This document shows, one piece after another, positions 35,030 to 47,400 of a DNA stretch of 64,000 bases (the stretch's first letter is position 1; each line of letters opens with the position of its first letter). Below the pieces are notes generated by a model that was not told the DNA's origin, searched no databases, and saw only the letters and a list, made by a program, of their open reading frames with translations. A program made the position numbers and the translations under genes. The DNA comes from Diadophis punctatus similis (lineage: Eukaryota; Chordata; Lepidosauria; Squamata; Dipsadidae), in contig JALIGW010000005.1 in NCBI GenBank assembly GCA_023053685.1, positions 56,100,242-56,164,241 on the forward strand. The letters run 5' to 3'.

Positions 35030-38000
35030 TGCCCTGGGTACTTTCTATTAAACAATATCATCTCATGGGTCTCCAGAGTCATGCCTTCTCAGTGATGGCA
35101 CCACTTCTTCTAAATATCAGGGAAATAATTAAGTTCACTTGGAAATCAAACTCCTATTATAGGACTGATTCTTATTTTCTTTTTAAAATAGTAATTTTAT
35201 TAAGCATTACAATTAAAAAGATAAGAATAAATTAATTTAATGTTAACAAATTAAAAAGGAAAGAATAAAAAGAAAGTGTGTCAATTAAAAAATAGGATAG
35301 AAAAGAAAGAAACACTAAGATTATAATAAAGAAAAAATAAAGATGTGTCTCCTTCCTCACACCAAATACAACCAAGTTTAGTATCTTATTGCCTTCTCTT
35401 AAAATACAATACCTCTTTTCCCAATATTCCATCTCTTACGCATAAACAAATCTTTAAAGCCTGTCATTCATCATTTTGCTGAACTTTTACGATCAGCAAA
35501 AGTTGTACTGTCACCAGAGAAAACAGCACTTCATCTTTAACTTTGACCAAATATACTGACCTTATATTCCTCTTTTTACTTTTAACAAGCATAAACTTGA
35601 ATCTCTTCAAATAATTTCATAGAACTTGATTTCTTTTCATTTTTTTCTTTGGCCCTTCTTAAAAAATTCTTCAAAGCTTTAAGAAGTCTTTTTTGTAAAT
35701 CGAATATAGGAAAGTTATGCAGGTTTGTTGCTTGTATATGCCATTTAATTATTAAGGCTTCATTTGTATGCCCTGTATATCATCAATTTCCATATATTCT
35801 TGTAGCCTGTAATTTTTAATCCACTTTCAGGTCAGTCTCAGTCTTGTGCAGTTCCTCTTCAATAATGACTCAAAACTGAAACAAGCAGATTTTATATCAT
35901 GTACAACTCAACAAGGAAAAGGGGGAAATCATCTGCGTATGCAGAAAAATAAATGCATAATGACAGTTGTTGAGGCACTCTTCTTTAACATAAGTTTGCT
36001 GAATGATTTTATGGTGAAATAAAAATGTTTAGATGTTTTATTGACTCTGTTTGAAGAACATGCCAAACCAGAAACAGCATCTTTTTGGGCTGGTGACATC
36101 TGAGATTTTGAGAACATGCTTAACAGACAAAATAGTTGTTGGAGAAGAATATTGCTTTTTATAAAAGATGCTGTATAAGACTCCATGAGTTACAAATCAC
36201 CATAAATTGTCTTTACTACCTCTGCTGCTTATCTCTCTCCTTTCTTTTGCACAGGTATTTTAAATTACAATGGAATCATTTGTAAACACAAGGGATCATT
36301 AGATGACTCCACAAATTCACTTCATTTAGGAAGGATGTGTGGGGCTCAATAGCTGGCTGTAGCCAAAGCCCGGCTGCAAGACCCACACATCTCCTTTCCT
36401 AATCAATATCCGCTGGTTATAGATGAACTTTGTAACACATTCCATACTGATGTAATTTAAGAGCAGTTCTACACACATTTCCTCATAAATGTCCCCTGGC
36501 TTCTTTTACTGGGTGGTTCTGAAGGATATCTAGAAACATGTGTGGTCAACATATATGAAATCCAATGGTTATTTTGAATTGCAAGTGACTTTGATATTCC
36601 ATAATGGTGAATGATGAACTTTTAAAAGGAAAAGCATTCTCTATATTAATTTCTCCTGCTTAGTTGTCAATAGAATTGTTCATGATCAGTGCTTTAACTC
36701 CCCTTGCTGGCAGCTTATCTGAAAATCTTTACAGAGCCTGTATTTACATATCTGTAATTAGTTCATTCCTGCCAACTTCAGTTCCTTTCTTGGTATAGTT
36801 TTGTTCACATAACAAGACAGAGACTTCTTTCTATTTCCTTTTCTCCTTTTGCTCCATTTCATTTGCACACACTTCAAGATCAGGGTTTCAATTTTGAAGT
36901 TCTCTTTCCCCTGGTTCAAATATCCATAAATGCATTTCAGATGGGATGGAAAACCTGTTTATTATCATGGCTAGCTCAAACCCTTACGGGGAACCAACAG
37001 AGAGTAGCCAATCCCAGAACTGCCAGGCAATCCTGAGCAGCTGCAGGCAGAGGAGGTTAGGCCGTCTGCCATCTAGGAGACACCTGTCTCAGAAGATGGG
37101 AGTCTGAGATGCCACTCCCTACCAGTGCAAGTGCTCACTATGTGCAAAAGAGAGTAGAGTTAAGGTGCTCTGCAAGACTCCATTCAAGAAAGGAGCCTTA
37201 TCTTTCCAAATAAGCAACATCAGAGTTCCTTATATATATTAAGAGCAGAAAGCTCAAGCCTCTCCACTGGCAAAAATTGCTTGTTAACCTAGATTCCAGG
37301 TTAATCCTTGACTTGAAAGCTTGTGACTGTGATTCTGGACCTAGATTGGCTGGTGACAAACAATTGGACTTTAGAACTTCCACTGACCACACTTGTATCC
37401 CCTGTTTTGGATTTGGAGTCTCTTTCAAGGCAAGCTTGCCGGACTTCTGGGGGACTTGATTTCTCTTCTATGTGTATGTATGCTTGTGTATTTGCATGCA
37501 CCTTTGCTTTCTCCCTTGCTCATTTGCTTGAAAAGTTCCTAGTGAAGTTTCCAAACCTCCCTGTGCGTTTGTGAGTGTTTGGATTGAGGCAAGACATTTA
37601 TTCAATGAAACAGACTGATTGGAGGAACTGGGAAGGAAGTGGTTGTGATCATATGCTAAGAATGGTAGTAGAAACTTTTGTTACACTAAATCTTATTAGT
37701 TAACCTTAGCTTTAATAACTGTATAATATTGGCATTGCAATTATGCATATATTATGCCACATGTTGGATGTATTCTTCCTAAATTTTAAATACCAAATAA
37801 TTGTTTATTTTTATTGTTGCATCCTGATGGAGAGGGTTATTATAAATAATGATAAAAATATATGTTTGTTTGCTTAATCTGACTTTTGAGGGCTACACAG
37901 GATGGACTTTGTAGTACCAACATGAACTTTGTGGTCTTGTTGTACTTGCTAACACAGTTATTTTGTATTTTAATTCGACTTATTTTTCTCATTTTTCAAT

Positions 38001-38408
38001 GATGTTAATGGTGTATCAAACCATTGCAGATTGGAACGTAGAATGGATTGATTGATAGCTTCTAACATTCCTAAACTGAAAAGATAGAAACTGTTTTTAT
38101 TCCCCAGGTCAGGATAGGATGGGACCATGTTTGCTTTAATAAAATGCCTGGAGTTGGTCTTCTGATAAGAGAAAGCTTGTTAGTGCTAATTGATACCTGG
38201 TTCCTCTCTCCGTGAACTCCAAACAACCTTGTGACTTTTTTTCCTCAATAACACCTTAAATTTTACACCACTCCTTTTGTCAGTTTTCATTTAAATGAAC
38301 ATATGTGTTGTTAACATGTTTGACTGCATGTAACTGTTTTCCTATGCAAAGGGAAAGTTCCTTTTGTCCTGTCCAATCAATTTTTATAATTTCCTTTGAT
38401 GTGTTAAC
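35030..38408. other. Non-coding flank upstream of gene B, triplicated
   Basis: Matches 5513-9472 and 10241-10350 of unit X, and 59212-61722 of unit Z. No gene or element recognised; unit X elements are absent here. Confidence 0.45.
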
Positions 38409-38785
38409 TGGACGGGGGATTGCTGGTTGCCAACACAACAAACTCTTATCAGCAGTTCAATGCCTGACGCCGGTGATTAACATCCTGTTACATGAGACAG
38501 CGAGAAAGCCAAGCACAGAAAAACGCTGCAACCGGAAGAGGCAATCTAAGCCATGTCCAGCTGAGAGGGGAGGGCTTCACAGCACCGGATGGTGGGTTGG
38601 GGGGAGGGAATGTTGAGGATTTGCGTAAATAGCACTGAGAGGAGGATGATCTCAGAGCTGACTTTGACCTGAATGGGATTGGCATGGTCTGAGTTCTTAT
38701 CTGTAGCGTGATTAAAAGCCGAAGTCCTTACTTTTGAAAGTGTCTTGAAGTCATTAATGCACAGGTTTGACTAGCCAGTCCGACA
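38409..38785 (+). repeat. 5' LTR of the chromovirus-type Gypsy element
   Basis: 377 bases, TG to CA, nearly identical to 40090-40468. Ends gactagccagtccgaca. Confidence 0.92.
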
Positions 38786-38859
38786 GAAAGTCAGCTCTGA
38801 GATCATCCTCCTCCCAGTGCTATTGAGGCCTATATACAGAGTTGTCCTGTTTGTACAGT

Positions 38860-39985
38860 GAGCAAACCATGGCCTGGTAGGCCGTTAGGATTGTTGCAAC
38901 CGGTAGCTGATCCCAGTAGGCCATGGGAGGAGATTGGGATGGACTTTATAGTCAACCTCCCAGACAGCAATGGGCATACCATAATATGGACTGATAGATT
39001 TATTCTCAAAACAAGCACATTTCATCCCATGTATTGGTATACCCTCAGCCAAATGGTTGGCAAGAATGTTTTTACAACATATATATCGGTTACATGGAGT
39101 ACCACGACGAATAATCTCGGATAGAGGAGTACAATTCACTGCCAAGTTTTGGCGAGAATTTGTACAACTAATAGGCTCCTCGCAGGGATTGAGCTCAGCA
39201 TTCCATCCTAGCACTAATGGAGCTGCAGAGAGAGCTAATGCTATGATAGAACGCTACTTAAGATGTTATGTGTCGTACCAGCAAACAGACTGGTCTAGCT
39301 TGATACCTTTTGTTGAAGTAGTGTATAATAATGCTGTACATCGTAGTACTGGTCTCACGCCTTTCCAGGTAGTATATGGAATGGAATTCCCCGCTATTCC
39401 AGAGTTAGCTATGAACCCCCAATGCTCCAAAACCCCAAAGGAATGGGCTGACAAGATTCGAGAAGGGTGGGCACAAGTGAAAGTAGCTTTAAGACAAGCG
39501 GCCAAGGAATACAAAAAGTATGCGGATAAACGCCAAAGGGATCATAAACCATTCCAGATCGGGGATAGGGTGTATTTATCAACTAAATATCTAAAACTTC
39601 GAATACCTAGTAAAAAAATAGGTCCTAAGTATCTCGGCCCATTCCCAATCACTCAGGTGATTAACCCTGTAATGGTAGCATTGAAATTACCACCCTTATT
39701 AGGGAAGGTGCATCCCATTTTTCACATTAGTCTCCTTAAACCTGTAGGAGTAACTCGAGACCTACCAACAACCCCTGGTCTCATATATAGGGACCATTAC
39801 GAGGTAGCTGAAGTCCTTGACTCCAGACTATTTTGAGGCAACCTCCAATATCTGGTGTATTGGAAAGGATATCCAATTATGGAGGCTACCTGGGTGGCTG
39901 CGCATGACATACAAGCTGAACAATTATTAAGGCGATTTCATCAAAAATATCCACACAAACCAGGTTCAAATCAGGATTATTCGAA
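38860..39985 (+). pseudogene. Gypsy integrase plus chromodomain, broken
   Basis: Starts inside pol: RPWEEIGMDFIVNLPDSNGH carries the first catalytic Asp, IISDRGVQFTAKFW the second, and STNGAAERANAMIERYL the catalytic Glu. The frame shifts once near 39020-39060. The C-terminal integrase follows (RVYLSTKYLKLR, GPKYLGPFPITQVINP, HPIFHISLLKP). A TGA at 39834 precedes the chromodomain NLQYLVYWKGYPIMEATWVA, which directs such elements to marked chromatin. Apart from these two lesions the region is open. Confidence 0.9.
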
Positions 39986-40089
39986 TGTGGCTAACCCTTT
40001 TGCTTTATCCCCTGCAGGTGGACTCCTGGTAGAGGGGAGCCGCCTGTGGTGCAAAGGCCGACATATGCACCTTGGTGGGAGGGAGAGAC

Positions 40090-40468
40090 ACTGGACGGGG
40101 GATTGCTGGTTGCCAACACAACAAACTCTTATCAGCAGTTCAATGCCTGACGCCGGTGATTAACGTCCTGTTACATGAGACACCGAGAAAGCCAAGCACA
40201 GAGAAACGCTGCAACTGGAAGAGGCAATCTAAGCCATGTCCAGCTGAGAGGGGAGGGCTTCACAGCACCAGATGGTGGTTTGGGGGGAGGGAATGTTGAG
40301 GATTTGCGTAAATAGCACTGAGAGGAGGATGATCTCAGAGCTGACTTTGACCTGAATGGGATCCGCATGGTCTGAGTTCTTATCTGTAGAGTGATTAAAA
40401 GCTGAAGTCCTTACTTTTGAAAGTGTCTTGAAGTAATTAACGCACAGGTTTGACTACCCAGTCCGACA
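40090..40468 (+). repeat. 3' LTR of the chromovirus-type Gypsy element
   Basis: 379 bases, TG to CA, pair of 38409-38785. Confidence 0.92.
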
Positions 40469-40619
40469 TTTGAATGAAAAGAATCCTTTCTAATCAGAAC
40501 ATTCAGGGGGGGAAATGGTAATAAAATGGTAGGGTTTCTATCTATCTTATTCAAGGTCCTGAAACCCAAAGACATGGATGAATCTATTTTACTTTTACAG
40601 TTAGATATCAATCACTTAC

Positions 40620-40877
40620 TGACCCGTCTGAGGCCTAGCTCCATTGGCAGAAAAGCTGATTAACTGGATACAATAGCCATGCACGTGGCCCCACTTGTTG
40701 GTGTGGTTGATCACAAAATAAATGTATCTGGCTATATCATCATGGGGATGGAATGCCGCTTTGTTCTCGGTGTCCAAAACTTTCCTGACCATTTTGATTT
40801 GACGGATCTTATGCTCTGGGCTCCAATGGGCCTGCAAAGTCTCAAAAGCCATGTCATTGCCAAATAGGGTATCATAC
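40620..40877 (-). pseudogene. Orphan amine oxidase exon 2, frameshifted
   Basis: Counterpart of 10528-10789. It has the same 24-base in-frame loss and additionally lacks 4 bases at its 5' end (GGTATGATACCC against GGTGTGAAAAATACCC), so splicing at the conserved acceptor would shift the frame. The last exon base is changed from G to A at the donor (GGGTCA/gtaag). No partner exons are nearby. Confidence 0.75.
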
Positions 40878-41175
40878 CTCATAAAGAAAATAAGTACAAT
40901 TAATACTTGAGCAACTGTTGATGGATCAGACCACTCCTGTTACATTTTCAGTTTCTTAAAATCAAAGTTGTATATACCCAAAATCTTTGTTGACACAGAA
41001 ATGAAATTGTGATAAGAGTATGTGTAATTAGTTTTTCAGGCTGGATATCAACACATGGGTCAGTGTAAAAAAACAAAATTTGTAATGGCTGAACAGCAGT
41101 TCATTCATAAAATAAATGATCTAAAAATGACTTAAAACAAAAATTATAAAACTATATTAGAGATTTGGCATAATT
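40878..41175. other. Non-coding flank of orphan exon 2
   Basis: Matches 10902-11199; nothing recognised. Confidence 0.4.
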
Positions 41176-41434
41176 GTAATTTATTTATTTATTTATTTAT
41201 TTGTGAGATTTATATACCGCCTCACAGTGGCAAGCACTCTCTAAGTGGTTTACATCAGTAAGCAATGTATATTTATATTGCTCCCAACAATCTGGGTCCC
41301 CATTTTACCTACCTCGGAAGGATGGAAGGCTGAGTCAACCTTGAGCCGGTGAGATTTGAACCGCTGACCTGCAGATCACAGTCAGCTAAAGTGGCCTGCA
41401 GTACTGCCTCTAACTGCTGCGCCACCTCGGCTCT
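41176..41434 (-). mobile_element. tRNA-derived SINE (Sauria type), minus strand
   Basis: Same insertion as 11200-11458: (ATTT)n, ataccgcctcacag body, tRNA-like head ending cgccacctcggctc. Confidence 0.88.
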
Positions 41435-42010
41435 TAATGTTTCGATAACCGCTATCGCCACCTCGGTAATGTTTCAGGTTATCATTTATTAGAACAAACT
41501 GTTGAGGAAGATCCACCTTACTTATTTGCTAATTTGTAGTTAAACCAGCTACAAACCCATGAATGAATGAACTCTTGGAGCCTAAGGAATGTACATAATA
41601 TTTGGGAGTAATATGAGGATCACATTGGCTGGGAGATTCATTAGGTCAGTCATGAGGAAAATTTTCCTGGTTTTTAAATAATTTTGAGGACTTTTGTTGC
41701 TCATTAAAGTTATGATAAGCCTATTTTAGGACTTATGCTAAAATTTTGATGAATGTGTTTCATCAGTATGCAATAAAATGATACTATCAATTTTTAGCAA
41801 TGAAGATCAGTGGAGACAGAGCCCCCCCCCCCAAAGGACTACACGATGTGTGTCCCACTCTTTCAGGAACTAAGAGGGCTTCATGAAAGTAATGTTTATA
41901 TATACTTTCACACCTTCCACTTTTTGTACTTAGCAAAAGCATTTCATGGGATCATCATTTGGAAAGCAGCAGCATTTAAAATGAGTCAGTGCTAAAAATA
42001 ATACGACAAA
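41435..42010. other. Non-coding spacer
   Basis: Matches 11459-12030. No gene seen. Confidence 0.4.
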
Positions 42011-43020
42011 GAGAAGGCTCTGCAGCTGAGAGAACCCAATCCATGACATTGAACCTGCTTGATTTACAAAATAAATTACAGTCAAGTTTGTTATGTGAGG
42101 GATGATGAATAACTATTCTGTTCTATCAATTCAAGCATTTGTAATTATTATTATTTTTAATTGAAGAGATAAGCCGAGATCATTAACAACCCCTTAATGA
42201 TACCATTTTTTATTTAAAGTATTTTGTAATTTAATTTAAAGGGGTGGGGATGGGGTGGGGAAATAATCTGCAAACATTGTTTAATGTTCTTCCGCTGACC
42301 TAAAACTAGTCTCCAGCTCCAAATACATCTGAAAACAAAAGAATTATACATAATTATATAAGTGCCATTTCAGGCTAGTTGACACCTTCAAGGAGTTCAA
42401 AAGTGCTGATTCTGGAATCACTTCACATTTCCCAGAAATACTGTATATGAAGACATAATTACATTTATGGCCATAATGTTTTGCTGAATAGCTACTGATG
42501 CTATTTTCTTATGACAGTGCATATTGTACTTGAAATAAAGTTTGTTCACTCTCTAATATTCAAATATCCTTAATTTAAAAAAGTACAGCACCCAAATTGT
42601 TATGGAAGATTACAAGAGATTCTGTTAAGTTATTGTTCCCTACCTATTTCAGCAATTTTAATCAAGAAAACAAAGTTGGACAGAAAGCTATCAAATTAAA
42701 TAGATGAAAGAAACCTTATTTCATTGTTTGGATTGTTTGTTTGTTTGCCAGGAGGAAGACAAATCTTGTATCATTCATGTGCCAGATCACATGCCTTATT
42801 TTTGAGAAACACATAAAGTATAGATAATTTTAAAACAGGGGGTTCCTTATCCTGGGAAGGCTTGAAATAGATCATACTGTTTCCTGGATATCTTCATGCT
42901 TTTTGAAATGGATACTGTAAGATTTCCTGAGTAGGATCATTCATCCCTCAGTGAAGTCTTCAACTTGGAACAATAATACCATTCTTATATACATATTTTT
43001 AAACAAGAGATAAAACTAAT
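42011..43020 (-). other. Relic of amine oxidase intron 1 or flank
   Basis: 42465-42560 (cataatgttttgctgaatagc, gacagtgcatatt) resembles the start of intron 1 at 53840-53930. 42640-42950 matches 63270-63458 plus 63852-64000. With the orphan exon 2 on its 3' side this looks like the remains of an older gene copy. Missing from unit X. Confidence 0.5.
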
Positions 43021-43130
43021 ACAAACTAATATTTAAAAAAAAAGAAAAGAAGAAATACATTGAAGAGAAAGCTAAAAGCATAAGGAATAAAAACTAAAAG
43101 AAAAACAGAAAAGAAAGAAAAGTTGTGATT

Positions 43131-44470
43131 AATAGCTTCTGATCTTGTAAACTACTCTAAACAGTGATAAGTACAATGTTACTTCTTAATCTATGGTTGC
43201 AATTATATTCTCTTCTTTCTATAATCTATTTTGTCTAATCGTCAAAATCGTAAATCATGCTTGCAGTCATCTTGTAGGGGAGATGTGCATTTTTTTCCTG
43301 TTTCATGCAAAAAGTCTATAATGGGTTTCCAGTCAGCACCTAATGTAGATATTTTCTCTAATCACAGAAATCAGTTTGGTCATTTTCTGCAAGTTCAATC
43401 ATCTTCACCAATCATTCCTCCATTATGGGAGACTGAATCTTTCCTTCTTTGCAGGTTGAATAATCTTGCTGCAAATGTTATGTATAAAAATAATGTTCCA
43501 TAATTTTTTTCCAACAGTTTGTCTATCAATTCCCTCCCAAATCGTCTGGTTTCAATTGTATGTTAATCTTTAAAATCCTTGGAATTAATGCATCTATGGA
43601 TTTTTTGCTAGTCCACCCAACAAGGTTCTTTTTGGTGTTCAAATTTCCAACATAAATTCATACATTTTAGACAATTTCTCTGGTGACATAAACCAAAGTT
43701 ACATTATTTTATAAAAATTCCCCTTAGAATTATAATGTACTATGTATATAAATTTCAGTCCTTTCAACCCCACATTTTTTCATTATCCTATCTGTACATT
43801 ATAACCAAGATTTTAGCCCACTCTGCATACATTCTTTTCCTTGTTCTACATTTGTTTTAAATGTTTACGATTATACATTTTAGCAATAACATGTTCATCA
43901 TTGTAAACAATTCCATTTAAAACTCAGTTTTACAATGTTCAAAAACATGAATTATTTTATCTACTATAAAATTTTAAATTTAAAAAGAAAAACATTACCA
44001 AGTATATGTTTCTGCCAACATATCGTCTCTTATTTTTATCTTACATTCCTATTAACAATATTCTAATATTTCACAACCAGTTAGTATTTTGTGTTTGATT
44101 ATCATTTTTCATCATTTCCATAAGGTGGTTCTTATGCTGAAAAAAGTTGTTTTGAGCACAATCTGGACTTATATCTATTCCACATTGTCAGAATGGTACA
44201 CCTAACCCCTTTTCAAAATCTGTATTAGCTCTATTTTTATGTTACCATGCAACCCAAAGATCAGGTTGCATCCTTCTAACTCCAAAAGTCTTCTATTTCT
44301 TAGAAAAATCCACTCTTTCATCAAAGACAAACAACCAGTTGCAAAATACAAGTTCAACACAGGTATTCCCACAGATAATAAAAGAAAATATTTGCAGAGA
44401 ATTCCATGCTACCACACTTTCCTGAACATAGTGATCTAATAATCCAGCAAAAATATTCATTAATGCTGCA
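43131..44470 (-). pseudogene. L1 ORF2 C-terminal remnant
   Basis: Same remnant as 13325-14640, without the GC-rich transposon. Minus-strand pieces such as RELIDKLLEKIH-like and ITFAARLFNLQRRKDS remain readable in broken frames. Confidence 0.55.
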
Positions 44471-44607
44471 GAAGAAGAAGAAGAAGAGAGGAGAGAAAAG
44501 GAACATTGTAAAAGACTAGTGAGGAAAGTAACTCCTCAGTATTGACACCTATAATATACATTCATTGTTTGTTTCCAATTTCCAAGTCACCTGTCAAAAA
44601 GAAGGCA

Positions 44608-44892
44608 TTAGAAAATTGTCACGTTTTGAAAACCCTCATAAGTGAAAGGAGGAAAAATGGGTGAACATGAAGCTATTTTTGCCAGACATGCAAGTTGGTT
44701 GACCTCACAGGAAGTGGGGTCCTGCAGGTGGTTGATATAAACACTGTCTGGAGAATACATGGAAGGGTCATCATCAAAATAATTGTATGGTCTCAAGAAG
44801 AAACCGACCACATTCCCAAGGGTTGCAGTATTGGGTATATCCTCAGAATGCGGAATGTGGAGAAAACCAGCATTGATCCAGGCAACCAGATC
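44608..44892 (-). CDS. AOC3-like: Amine oxidase gene A, exon 4 (C-terminal)
   Basis: 94 residues plus TAA from acceptor ttcctttcatag/GATCTG. Reads [18 protein letters not shown]; His675 is the third copper ligand. Ends with the Cys-containing tail [12 protein letters not shown] to NVTIF. Differs from gene B by Asn/Ser, Ile/Val, Asn/Thr and Asp/Glu changes. Confidence 0.95.
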   Translation of the reverse strand, partial: DLVAWINAGFLHIPHSEDIPNTATLGNVVGFFLRPYNYFDDDPSMYSPDSVYINHLQDPTSCEVNQLACLAKIASCSPIFPPFTYEGFQNVTIF

Positions 44893-45551
44893 CTATGAAA
44901 GGAAAAGGGGCAATATCATTGTGGTATCTTAGATACAACATCTACTAAATAGAAAACGACAGGGGAGCATATTCAGAGAAACCAAGCTTATTAATTAAAG
45001 CAGCAGATGTAGTAAAATCTGGGATAATCTGACAGCATAATTTGATGCTTGCCTACTCAGAATTTGGGATATGTAGAAATGGAAAACTGGGAGTACAAAA
45101 TTGTTAGCAAAGACTTTTTATCCATTCTGCAAAATTTTATCAGTCATGTTATTAAAAAGCCATTAAAAAAACAAATGTAAACAGTAAGGCATAAATCTCA
45201 CGCATACAAGTTTGACTCAGTGTATTTTCCGAGGTCACATTACCTCAGCTAACAAGAATACAAACAGGAAAACTGAGGCCTGATACAGGAAAATTTAAGT
45301 TATCCTCTGAATAGACATTTGAAAGATCATTACGTCCATTTTTTCCTTAAGGGAATGTGCTTCTAAAACCTTTAGCAGCATTAGCCTACTTCCGGAGTAA
45401 GCTTCAGGTGACAGTCCAACAGGCTACCTTCCTATTCTGATGTCTTCCAAATATGTTTGACTGCAATTCCAATGCATTTGGACAGCAACCAGATTGTGGG
45501 ATAATAACCTGCAAGGTGCTTCAGTGCTAGGTGGGATCCATCTTCACTTAC
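44893..45551 (-). other. Gene A intron 3
   Basis: Non-coding. Corresponds to gene B intron 3 without the hAT insertion; the uninterrupted target ccttaagggaatgtgcttct is at about 45345-45365. Confidence 0.6.
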
Positions 45552-45681
45552 CTCATTGACAATGCTCTCGTTGTTTATGAAGTCAGCAAAGGCCACGGGA
45601 GGATTCCATGGGTCAACCTGATTGTAGACAGTGGTGCTGAAAGGTTCATTTTCTTTCCTCTTGGTAACAGCCAGCTTATAA
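45552..45681 (-). CDS. AOC3-like: Amine oxidase gene A, exon 3
   Basis: 130 bases between ccttataag/TTATAAG and GTCAATGAG/gtaagt; translation [10 protein letters not shown] to NNESIVNE, identical to gene B. Confidence 0.95.
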
Positions 45682-46752
45682 CTTATAAGGCAAAACAAGA
45701 AGAGTTGCAGAGATTGAAGTTTATTACTTATTATGTTTCTTTTTAAAGATCGTAAGAGTTTATGGTTCCAGGAATAAGTCTTGAAGGGCAATGTAATGGC
45801 AGGTTTCTATTCCATGATTGCCCACTATAAAATATAGGGCATTTTTTGTTATAATTTATTATAAAACAACATTTTATAATCAGCACCTCAAATTAGGCCC
45901 AGACGTGCAAGTGTAAACATTTATAATAACAAGGCTTGGATTCTTTAACTATTCAATCAGAGCAATTTGAAAGACACACATGGCTACCAATAGTCAGGTT
46001 TTTCTACTCCAGATATGGCTATAGCTGGAATAATAGGATGAGTTTAAAAATGTATTTCACAATTCTATCTTTAATTTATGTTGTTTACATTTACTAAAAG
46101 TCAACCTCTCAATAGTTTTTGTCTAAATTTAAAGTTACTACCATGAATCTCAAAACCTATCTGTTTTCTTGGTCACTTTGGGACATGTAGTAGTAAATGA
46201 AAGATTGTAAGACCCATTTTGCTAGATAGTATTATCCTCCAATAATCTGTAGCATTTGTCTTAGATTAAGCTCAAGAAGAGCTCTCAGACCGAGGATCAT
46301 TTCCTAAAAATAGAACATTATAATACTATTCTTCCAAACGTGATTGCAGATCAAAGCCCAAATAAACAAAATTTGTCAAAGGAACTGTTTCTTACTACAC
46401 AATCCAGTAGTGAATTGTTAATAAAACTAAGTTCCAGGAACTTAAATGTCCTGTCATGATTAGTAGTGAGAAATGTGAGCTTGAAGAAATTCTGCAGAGT
46501 TTGGATAGCACTTTCTTCCTTTATATGTTCTATTTTATTTCTTGGGACTGGAAGTGTCTTCTTTAGCAAAATTTGGGCATTATCACTTTTTAAACACTTC
46601 CAGTGTCAGTCCTGAAACTGACCTGACTGAAGCCATTTTTGACTGCTTTGGTGTTGCCACAGTGGAGCTGAGGGATAGGGAGGGGGAAATTGAGATAGAG
46701 GGGAACCTGTAGCCAAAACAAAATATTTTCTCTTGGTAACCAAAGACATTCT
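45682..46752 (-). other. Gene A intron 2, 3' part
   Basis: Non-coding, matches 16442-17483 with small insertions (for example near 45820 and 45980). Confidence 0.5.
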
Positions 46753-46925
46753 CACACCTGGTCGGAGGAAGGCAGAGTGATGCTATCCAGCTGCCAGCCC
46801 GTACTGTGATTGGACCATGTTATTGATTGTTTTGAGAAAGTAGAAAAACTTTCAATCACATGGTCCAATCACAGTAAGGACTGGCAGCTGGGAAGCATCA
46901 CTCCGCCTTCCTCTGACCAGGTGTG
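46753..46925. repeat. Long inverted repeat (foldback MITE) in intron 2
   Basis: Counterpart of 17484-17656; arms start CACACCTGGTCGGAGGAAGG and end in the complement, about 190 bases downstream of the exon 2 donor. Confidence 0.85.
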
Positions 46926-47114
46926 AAAAATGTCCTTGGACAGAGACATCCAGTATCACATCATCTACAATTGGCTAAAGAAAAGCAGAGAGATGGTAAT
47001 ATAGATTTCTTTAAGATTAAAATTGGTAATTCCTGCCTATCTTATTCAAGGTGCTGAAACCGAAAAGCATGGATGAATCCATTTTAATTTTACACTTAGA
47101 AATCAGTCACTTAC

Positions 47115-47400
47115 CGACCCCAGCTTAGGCCTGGCTCCATTGGATCTGACTCTGGCAAATGGTCTCCAGAAAAGCTGACCATCTGGATCCGATAGCCATG
47201 CTCATGGCCCCACTTATTGGTGCAGTTGGATGCAAAATAAATGTATCTGGGCATATCATCATAGAGACGGAATGCCGCTTCGTTCTCGGTGTCCAAAACT
47301 TTCCTAACTATTTTCATTCGATTGATCTTATTTTCTGGGCTCCAAGGAGCCTGCAAGGTCTCAAAAGCCATGTCATTGCCAACCAGGGTATTTTTCACAC
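47115..47400 (-). CDS. AOC3-like: Amine oxidase gene A, exon 2
   Basis: 286 bases, acceptor ttctttccgag/GTGTGAAAAAT, donor GGGGTCG/gtaagt. Translation GVKNTLVGNDMAFE to LSWGR, identical to gene B exon 2, including NCTNKWGH. Confidence 0.96.

Larger units (their letters stand above)
38409..40468 (+). mobile_element. Ty3/Gypsy chromovirus-type element, internally deleted, with both LTRs
   Basis: LTRs 38409-38785 and 40090-40468 start TGGACGGGGGATTG and end GTCCGACA; they differ at about a dozen positions. Only 1.3 kb lies between them and it retains integrase and chromodomain but no gag, protease, RT or RNase H. No target duplication is visible, and 37 bases present in unit X (10358-10394, tataaaagg onward) are missing at the insertion point. 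Unique to unit Y. Confidence 0.9.
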
